This document shows, piece by piece, positions 56,601 through 64,000 of a stretch of 64,000 nucleotides of DNA. The DNA is from Gari tellinella (Eukaryota; Mollusca; Bivalvia; Cardiida; Psammobiidae), in assembly GCA_922989275.2 (NCBI GenBank), contig OV277861.1:15524540-15588539 (forward strand), in the 5' to 3' direction. Position 1 is the stretch's first letter. Each line of letters opens with the position of its first letter. Made by a program: the position numbers and the translations under genes. Below the pieces are notes generated by a model that worked only from the letters and a program-made list of their open reading frames with translations, was not told the origin of the DNA and ran no database searches.

Positions 56601-57411
56601 ACTATATTGTTAAATTAAAAAGCTAAATACTGTGTATTTGAATATCGTTTTCATCGACAAACATCAATACATTTATTTACATTCTTTTTGTTGAAACGTT
56701 TACATAAAACCAGACAAACACCATTGTTGACACATTTAAATATATAAACCTTGTTCCTTCAATACATCACAATAGTAATTTCAAATTCTATAAACATGCA
56801 TGTGTCATTTGTATATTGTTACAACGTCCTGGTTTAGATCGTTTAAGATAACAATATAGAATTGCACGATACATCTTAACATCCGCTAAAGATATGCTTT
56901 TTAAATAATGCATCATCCATAAAAATAGTACATGTAGATTTCAAGAAAATACCAAAGAACCCTCGTACTCTAGCTGGGATCAATCGACACTAGCAATTGT
57001 TCTCGACCGAAGATTATACCATGAACTATGGGTATGAACGATTTAAGCGAGTCCTTCTTAGCGAGGTACGATTGTAAACGACTCCATTTGGCTCGTATGA
57101 CAACTAGTTTATTTGCCAAACAGTATGTGTTCTCCATTCTAATAAAAGACTATATATTTGTATATTTCAATAAACAATTATTCAATGTTTTCTGAATTTT
57201 AACATTAAACTATCTATGACATACAACGCATACGCACGCAATATTTACCAATACAACATACGGTGCATTCACATATCATTCATAATACTCACCTCCCAAG
57301 TGTACGACCTCGTTCATATTATGCAACAGAAAAAAATAAAACAATTGACAAAGATACTGTTGCATGGCTGAGTTCTGATTTCAACCTTTACAACTCAAGA
57401 TATTACAAGTT
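56601..57411. other. 0.8-kb stretch, nothing recognised
   Basis: AT-rich; no feature could be supported. Confidence 0.4.
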
Positions 57412-57646
57412 CAGGGCTGTCATATCTCCGGATTTTTTAAAAAAAAAATCTCGGATATAGGTGTCAAACAGTTGGATCTTGATCAGACGCCGCGTTTCGC
57501 GGCGTCTGATCTGGATCTAAGCTGTTTGCATAATTATGTTAATGTCATAAGGCCTGGCAGCTAAAGGGTTAAAAGTACGTTTCCTAAAATCGCGCTTGAA
57601 AATTTGGAAACTTTATGATTTTTATGAGCAAATTATGGTAGCCCTG
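57412..57646. repeat. CAGGGCTG MITE carrying cassette 1 instead of cassette 2
   Basis: Ends CAGGGCTGTCATATCTCCGG and TTATGGTAGCCCTG belong to the 6-bp family, and the inner right flank (TTTGGAAACTTTATGATTTTT) matches it too. The core is GTTGGATCTTGATCAGACG with a CCGCGTTTCGCGG tip. Confidence 0.82.
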
Positions 57647-57816
57647 CTAGATCTATATCTAACTCTACATTACAAATAGTTTGGATAAAGCTAGTAACGC
57701 GTTATTTCGTTAGGGTCCAAACTGTTTGATAGTTCTTCGGTCAAATTCCTTTAAAATGATACTTTAAAAAAAAGTGTGGGCAACACATTTCAAAAACTTG
57801 AATATTTTCACTGTTT

Positions 57817-58053
57817 CAGGGCTGCCATTTGTCCGGATTTTTCCTAAATCTTAGGATATTTTTCTTGTTCATGGTAGCTTAACGCAGGTTGAAAGTAAAG
57901 CAGAATGCGCCTTAATCCAGCCTGATTTAAGTAGTCACGCGTCAACAAATTAAGAAACAGGCGTTTGGGTAAAGGTACGATTTGTAAACTTATACTTGAA
58001 AAATGCAAATTAGGAAATCTTAGGAATGTTCATGTCAACTTATGGCAGCCCTG
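57817..58053. repeat. CAGGGCTGCCAT MITE with damaged cassette 2
   Basis: Ends CAGGGCTGCCATTTGTCCGG and TTATGGCAGCCCTG. CTGTTT is duplicated at 57811-57816 and 58054-58059. The right core arm is partly deleted. Confidence 0.82.
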
Positions 58054-58149
58054 CTGTTTGCTTATGTCTACTTTTGTAGAATATAGTATTAAATGGGTTT
58101 ATATCAGTTCTGTTTTATTTCTGCTTACGGCCAATAGTCGTCGTACAAA

Positions 58150-58330
58150 TACAATGTTAACATTACCCCGAGTTAATGGTTAAATGAAAACATGTTGGAC
58201 CCTGATCAGACTCGTCATGTGATCAGGATCCTAACTGTTTGACATACTTCAGATTTTTAATTTTAAATTTTAGAAATAAAGGCATACAGCAATGGTTAAA
58301 CATTGATGACGTAAATGTAGTGATAATATC
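58150..58330. repeat. worn TTAA-family MITE
   Basis: TACCCCGAGTTAATGG, then TTGGACCCTGATCAGACTCG with mirror GTGATCAGGATCCTAACTG, and TTGATGACGTAAATGTAGTG at the right. Confidence 0.65.
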
Positions 58331-58946
58331 ATCTGTTTGTATTATTTGCAGGCAAAGGATTGCTGGAAAGGTGTGATGACTTCGCCTGTGGATCACGTGT
58401 CACTGACAAAACAATTAAGTGAAATCGAGCGATTTGTTCGTGCGTGTGCCTAATCACTTTATGCGAAAAAATGAAATGAATGAAACGCGTGATTTTTTAA
58501 CATTACTTTTTACCAAGAACGATATGCTCATTGTTATTAACCATGGATACATTGAACAGCCAATAATGATCAAAATGCGTGAAAACCGAGTTGTGGAGAC
58601 GATTAATCAACCGATCATCAATGTAATTCAAGCCATGACTATGATGTGTGAAATATTTCCAACAATGACTGCATAGTTACGTTGTTACCATGGCAATTTA
58701 TTCTCAATGCAAACATTAAATGTACTGAGTCTCAGTCTTAAACAGGTCGTGTTTTTCTAAGGAGATAGTCTTCCATTTGAATGTTTGAGTAACTACAGTA
58801 CTACGTCAGTAATAGGCAGTTAACATATCAGTGGACAATCTAAATTGCATCTCATCTTTTAACCATTACATTTTTCCAAAGCATTCCTGTATAGTGAATC
58901 AGGGCACAATCTTATACTATATATACATACATAAGTAGCCATCATC
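58331..58946 (+). promoter_or_regulatory. possible promoter/5' UTR region upstream of the 58947 exon
   Basis: MITE-free and less AT-rich than its surroundings, with an E-box CACGTG near 58395. An 85-codon frame at 58419-58676 starts at GTG and shows no domain. No TATA box or initiator could be fixed. This is a positional inference only. Confidence 0.3.
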
Positions 58947-59303
58947 ATGTTCGTCCGTAAAGGTACTATACGGAAAAGTCGCGGCGGATCGAACAGGAGA
59001 TCTACACGGCGACCAGGGAGTACAACTAGCAGCCGAAAGTCTCACATATTTGACGACCCATCGTCTACAGGGTCTTCAAGCCACAGGCTTGGTATTAATG
59101 GGGACATGTGCGCTACGAAATCAGCTTCAGCGAACTCTTTACGTCTTGCTCAGAACGGGGACGTGTTATCATGCCATTCCGCCGAACACGTTGATGAGAT
59201 GACGGGCTTTGGACATCATTCACACATAATAGAGGAGATGAAAAGTAATGGCGAACACCTATCTAAACCTTCCCCGGCACGAAGTGTGGCCAACACTATT
59301 GTT
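58947..59303 (+). CDS. probable first coding exon of an unrecognised host gene
   Basis: ATG at 58947 opens 119 codons that end exactly at a strong splice donor, GTT|GTAAGT (intron from 59304), in phase 0. Reading past the donor adds only 18 residues of poor character. The peptide is basic and Ser/Arg-rich at the start (GTIRKSRGGSNRRSTRRPGS), then polar with a His/Glu stretch (HVDEMTGFGHHSHIIEEMKS). It has no signal peptide, membrane segment or known domain, so it looks like a disordered cytosolic N-terminus. Codon usage is more GC-rich than the surrounding DNA and it overlaps no repeat. The rest of the gene must lie beyond an intron that extends past the window end. I do not recognise the family. 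Confidence 0.5.
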
Positions 59304-59589
59304 GTAAGTTATTCTTCCTTCATTTACGTTCGTGCTCAGTGTTGTTGCATGGTTATCTAACTTGTTCTTCATGTGTTTTGCATATGAGGTTTTCGCCGAC
59401 GTAAATTGCAGTTACAGGGAGAGTTCATTGCATCATCAAGACATCATATGGATTTGTACAATATACATTAATATTTCCCACACGTTCTTAGAATACATAC
59501 GCCAATAATATTCTATACCCTATAGCGTCCTTTAACGTTAGTCCAACAAACTTAAAAACATCTGGATCAATATCAGATGCCTATTTACA

Positions 59590-59780
59590 TATATTGTTCC
59601 CTCTCAACAACAGCCCTCTGAACAACGGTTCCCTCCCTACAACAACGCTTGCGGGACAATTATATCCTACCTTTTCACGGCTGCTGTTTTTCTCTTAATT
59701 TACATATTGGACATTTTGATAGAAAAAAAAACATGTAGACGAGTGACAAACAGCTTGAATTAAGATCAGACGTATGGTAA
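59590..59780. repeat. family B MITE, left half
   Basis: TCCCTCTCAACAACAGCCC, CCCTCCCTACAACAACGCTTG and GTGACAAACAGCTTGAAT in family order. It breaks off in the core. Confidence 0.65.
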
Positions 59781-60114
59781 GTAAGCAAATTTCGGAATAT
59801 ATCTTTGTCTATTTATCTTGTACGTCTCTCATATAAATATAAAGTGAAACTCGTCTTGAATCCCACTGATGGAATAGCTAGGCCACATAAACAGTAAATT
59901 ATTGGTATATAAGTACAATCGGTACCCATCTTTCTCGATAATTTACAGTCTAATAAACAGTCCTACTTACACAACGACGTGACTAAAATTACAGATAATA
60001 ACGCTAAGGAGATGACATTACATTACAGCTTATTATGTTGAATTGTCGACTGCTTCAAATAAATCGTAAACAATTGGTTTGAATTATTTTGTCATGTGAA
60101 GAAAAGTTGGATGT

Positions 60115-60195
60115 GAGTGACAGACAGTTTGGATCGAGATCATACTGTACGACGCTTAACGTGGCGGCTGATCTGAATCCCAACTGTTTTCAAAT
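60115..60195. repeat. worn cassette-1 palindrome
   Basis: GACAGTTTGGATCGAGATC at the left, GCGGCTGATCTGAATCCCAAC at the right. Confidence 0.6.
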
Positions 60196-60221
60196 GTGAG
60201 TCTCACTCAACATGATTCTGA

Positions 60222-60441
60222 TTAACCCATTTGTACCCACAATCCCATATATGGGACATAGGCAAACAGTGTAGACTCTGATCAGACGCCACATTATGCG
60301 GCGTCTGATCAGAGTCTACACTGTTTGCTGATAGGAATTTCAATATAAGACAAAATAAAAATGAATATTTTGACCAGGCACCCCTTGGATAATAATCCAA
60401 TATATAAACATGGAAGACTCCACTGGGCGTAAATGGGTTAA
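60222..60441. repeat. TTAA-flanked MITE (CCCATTTG ends), family G
   Basis: TTAACCCATTTGTACCCAC at the left and TGGGCGTAAATGGGTTAA at the right. Core AACAGTGTAGACTCTGATC with its mirror and a GCCACATTATGCGGC tip. Confidence 0.82.
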
Positions 60442-61077
60442 TGATTCCACTTTCGTAGTACCGTCTGCTTTATATATGCCATCGTCCTCTTGGATACTTA
60501 TGAAATGTGCGTATAGTGTAGCACGACTGAAGAAATCTAAATGCAAGTGCCAATTAGCTTAGGTGCTGACCAGACTTTGTATCTGGGCTGACAATTAAAG
60601 TTGGCGTATGACCAAAAAGGCCCTTGCTAAATGATGCAATGAAACGTCGATAAACAGAACTCTTAAGTGCATTCTATGCTGGCAACTGTTCACAGATGTA
60701 CGAAATTTTGACTAGCAGTGCAGACCCTGTCCATACGACTCCTTTAGCAGCCCTCTGATCAGAGTCTACACTTTTTATGTTTTTTATCATAGGCAAACTC
60801 ATAATATAAACATAGACTGGTCGTTTTTAAAAGGTGATAACGTCAGCTCTATGGCTTATGAATTATGCAATATTGAACATTATGAAGAACAACAATGTTT
60901 TCAGAAACAAGCACGTATAACTGAAATATGCAAACAAATTGTATACAGAAATGTATATTTAAGGAAACGTAGAGGTAATCCAAATGAAAATCATTTCTAA
61001 ATCAAGAATAGAAAATAATGCAGAAAAAATTGTTTTGTTTTACCGTACCTTTAGCAACCGCCTGTACGGAAATTATT

Positions 61078-61327
61078 TTAACTCTTTCCTCCCTGAAACT
61101 TTAAATGGACAATTCCAGTTTCCATTTTAGAGTAGTCCATTTCTGACTTTTAAGGGTTGATTTTGTCCATGTTTGGCATTGTGACAAACAGTGAAGACCC
61201 TGATCAGAGGGCTCCTTTTGGAGCCCTCTGATCTGGGTCTTCACTGTTTGCATATGACATGTGTACTATTCACACGTACATTGTTTGAAAAGCACGCCTA
61301 TATGCGGGACTAGGGTTCAAAGAGTTA
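61078..61327. repeat. family E MITE, second copy
   Basis: Same 250-bp length and order as 36915-37164: TTAACTCTTTCCTCCC, core AACAGTGAAGACCCTGATC with tip GAGGGCTCCTTTTGGAGCC, end TTCAAAGAGTTAA. Confidence 0.85.
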
Positions 61328-62290
61328 ATACAGGTCTCCCTGCAATATAAAAATATATTCCATGCAATCATTTTATACAACAAATTCAAATTAAATGCGT
61401 TTTAACAGATGACATTGCTATTTATGATTCGTAGGGTGCATTCCATTATTTATATATTTATTAACCATAAACTTGCCGACCAATTATTTTTTTCACGAGA
61501 TTAATATCATTCTCTTATTTGTAGAAGAAGTTTGTTTACAAAAGCCTTCGTTGCATGCGATTAGAAAGATAAATGATAAGTACTACAAACTCTCAGTAAA
61601 ATCAAACAATCTATCTAGTTTAACAGGGTACCGCCCTTGGCTATAGAAGGGATTCAAAATTTAAGACTTCTTCCTTGAATTGAAAGGAGTTTGAAATCAC
61701 ATCCATGCATATTCTCCCTGTCAATTTAATACCAAAACGAGCTTCATCTGTCAGTACCAAATGCATTTAATCACAGACAATTATAGGATATAAAGCCCAC
61801 TGGAATCAATGAACCATTGTATTTGAATGTCTTCTGACTTTACCATTGGCCTGCCCATCGCAATTTGACTCGTATTTGCAATCAGTTTAGATCAAAATCA
61901 GACGCCGCTAACGCGGTGTCTGATCTTGATCTCAGCTGTTTGGCACTCGTCTGAATTTTTATTCTATTGAACATGCATATATTTTTATTTGTAAACTTTC
62001 CAGACAAGAATTTTAGAGCATAATATAGTATGATGAGAGAAGGAGTAGCACATCACGCATGTTCTGCTGTTTATGTGGCTATGTTCCGTACTTAACGGAA
62101 TGTTTTCCCAAATTTATCACAACAAATATTTAATTACACAATAAAACACCTCTCTTAAGTACTATGTATGCATTTGGGAAAGCTAAATAGAGCATCGTTT
62201 AAAAAGAGACAACACAAATGCCATGTTTAGACATGGAGATATTAACAGTTATCTACACACATTGTGCATTTATAGTAGAGGGCATTTAAA
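61328..62290. other. about 1-kb stretch with one cassette-1 palindrome
   Basis: At 61875-61945 there is CAGTTTAGATCAAAATCAG with its mirror GATCTTGATCTCAGCTG, lacking family ends. Nothing else was recognised. Confidence 0.45.
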
Positions 62291-62299
62291 AAATTTGGG

Positions 62300-63720
62300 G
62301 GAAAAAAATGCACAGAAATGATTTTTGTGTTTTCATATGCTCCAATATGTACCGAATGACAGAAAAAAGGTCTAGAAAAATCAAACGATGCGAAATATGA
62401 TTTTTTTGGGGTAAAATGATTGAATTGATAAACGAAAATGATAATTTTTGGAATTTCAATACTGTGACCCTGGGTATTATTATAAAGGCTTCAAATCTAC
62501 AAATTAGACTGGCAGTTATATCCACTGCGGAATAGTACTAATTAGTATATATAAAACTTTCAAAAATGGTTCTTTTTGGGTGAAAATCATGAAAATATTA
62601 AACAAAACCCCAATTTTTGGAGATTTTAGTAGAGCTTCCCTGGTGTCAAACATCCAAATAAAGGAAAAGGTGCACAGAAATAGTTTTTGTGTTTTCATAT
62701 GGTAGAGCATGTACCAAATAACCGAAGAAAATTGTAGGAAAATCAAACTATGCGAAATATATTTTTTGAGGCAAAATTGTTGAAATAATAAATGAAAACG
62801 CCATTTTTAGGGATTTCAGTACTGTGTCGCTGGTTATCATTATAAAAGCTCCAAATTTACAGGTAAGATACTTATACATCTCTATTGTGAAATAGTGCTA
62901 TTAAGGATAGCTAAAACTTTGAAAAATGAATTTTGGGGTAAAATTGTTGAAATAATAAATGAAAACGCGAATTTTTGGGATTTCCCTACTGTGAACGTGG
63001 ATATCAATATAAATACACCAAATATGCAGGTTAGACTAAAAATCATTTTTACTGTGTAATGGTACTAGTAAGGATAAATAAAACATTCAAAAAACTGTTT
63101 TTTTGGGTTAAATTGTCAAAATATTAAACCAAAATCACCAATTTTGGGGATTTTCGTAGACAATCCCTGCCATCAAAGTCAAAAGTGATTTATGTGTTAT
63201 CATATGCTTTAATATGTACAAACTAATAGAAAAATCATCTAGGAAAATCATACAATACCAAATATGGTGTTTTGGGGTAAAATCGTTGAAAAATAAAATG
63301 TAAATGAGCTTTTTCGGGATTTTACTACTGTGATGGTGGCTATTAAAATAAAAGCTCCAAATCTACATGTTAAACAAATATTCAATTGCGCTGTGGAATG
63401 GTACTGATAAAGATGAATAAACTGTCAAAAAACTGATTATGCAGTAAAGTTGTTATAATAATTAAACAAAAAAACACCAATTTTCGAGAATTTAGCAGAG
63501 ATCTCCTGACCTGAACATTCAAAATTAAGCCTTATAAGCAAATAAAGGGAAAGTATTGAGAATTGATTTATATGTTTTAGTATGTTTCAATATTTATTAA
63601 ATAACAGCAAAATAAAGGAAACTCCAACAAAGCCAAATATGACTTTTCGGGGTAAACTGGTTAAAAAAATTAGTTTAAATTTGAATTTTTGTAATGTCCA
63701 CAATATGGCTTTAGATATAA
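62300..63720. repeat. diverged AT-rich tandem array
   Basis: The motif CACAGAAATxxTTTTTGTG recurs at about 62311 and 62672 (361 bp apart). GGTAAAATxGTTGAAAxAATAAA recurs near 62410, 62770, 62937, 63278 and 63649. ATATTAAAC...CCAATTTTxGGGATTTT recurs near 62596, 63121 and 63455. The pattern suggests a higher-order unit of about 350-520 bp built from two related halves, strongly diverged. Confidence 0.7.
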
Positions 63721-64000
63721 ATGTAAAAGCTTCAAATTTACAGGTAAGACACATTATACTTTGTACTGTAGGCTATACTCACTCTGATTTGGGTCCTCAA
63801 ATGATATATATTCTTGTTCCGCATACAATTAGGGTTAAGTAACACAATAAGGGTTAAATTACAGCATTTTGACAATTAAACCAGTGTACTAGCTTAGAGG
63901 CAGCATTTAAAATGCCGCTTGTCAAATCAGAGTGTGTACTGATAGTAGACAATAAGCACCACAAAACGAATATTGAATGTTATTGACCTGGTGATATATA

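Noticed and set aside
58419..58676. An 85-codon frame upstream of the candidate exon.
   Set aside because: It starts at GTG, has no domain and no splice context. It was left as part of a possible 5' region.

Overview
The window is animal genomic DNA that is AT-rich, intron/intergenic in character and packed with transposable elements. No bacterial operon structure, rRNA or tRNA was seen. The repeat content (a permuted Penelope-like retroelement, a 5'-truncated LINE, dozens of palindrome-cored MITEs) and the recurrent palindrome containing GATCAGACGCCGCG suggest a heterodont bivalve, possibly Dreissena. That species guess rests on remembered repeat character, not on a search.

Region 1-6.6 kb is the most informative part. 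It is a partial tandem of two copies of a Naiad-type Penelope-like element (PLE). Copy 2 (2413-6635) is nearly complete: an N-terminal LxPLK-repeat region, a GIY-YIG endonuclease, a CxC-type linker and a reverse transcriptase. Copy 1 (327-2412) is the 3' half only and matches copy 2 base for base in length, giving the 'pseudo-LTR' layout. In the N-terminal half of copy 2 the only in-frame stops over about 650 codons are four TGA triplets, and each sits where a cysteine is expected. Directly after the ORF, overlapping the TAG stop, the 3' UTR folds on paper into a canonical form-2 SECIS element. I conclude that this retroelement encodes a selenoprotein with up to four selenocysteines. One base-level frameshift near 4510 separates the endonuclease and RT halves in this copy.

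Region 6.6-58 kb is mostly intergenic and filled with short non-autonomous DNA elements. I separate them by their ends: TTAA-flanked piggyBac-like MITEs (CCCTTT ends), TA-flanked mariner-like MITEs (CAGTGGAG, CAGTGCTCCCTC and CAGTAAAACC ends), a family with 6-bp duplications (CAGGGCTGCCAT ends), one hAT-like MITE with an 8-bp duplication, and GGGCCCGTTT foldback elements. Two palindromic 'cassettes' recur at the centre of several of these unrelated families. Larger items are a 4.4-kb element with long inverted arms that encloses a decayed multi-copy gene (about 13.4-17.9 kb), and a 5'-truncated LINE with an intact 577-codon ORF (31.46-33.31 kb, minus strand) inserted into an older MITE.

Region 58-64 kb holds the only candidate host coding sequence: a probable first coding exon (58947-59303, plus strand) ending at a strong splice donor. 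It is followed by more MITEs and a diverged AT-rich tandem array (about 62.3-63.7 kb), presumably in the first intron. No function was recognised for that exon.
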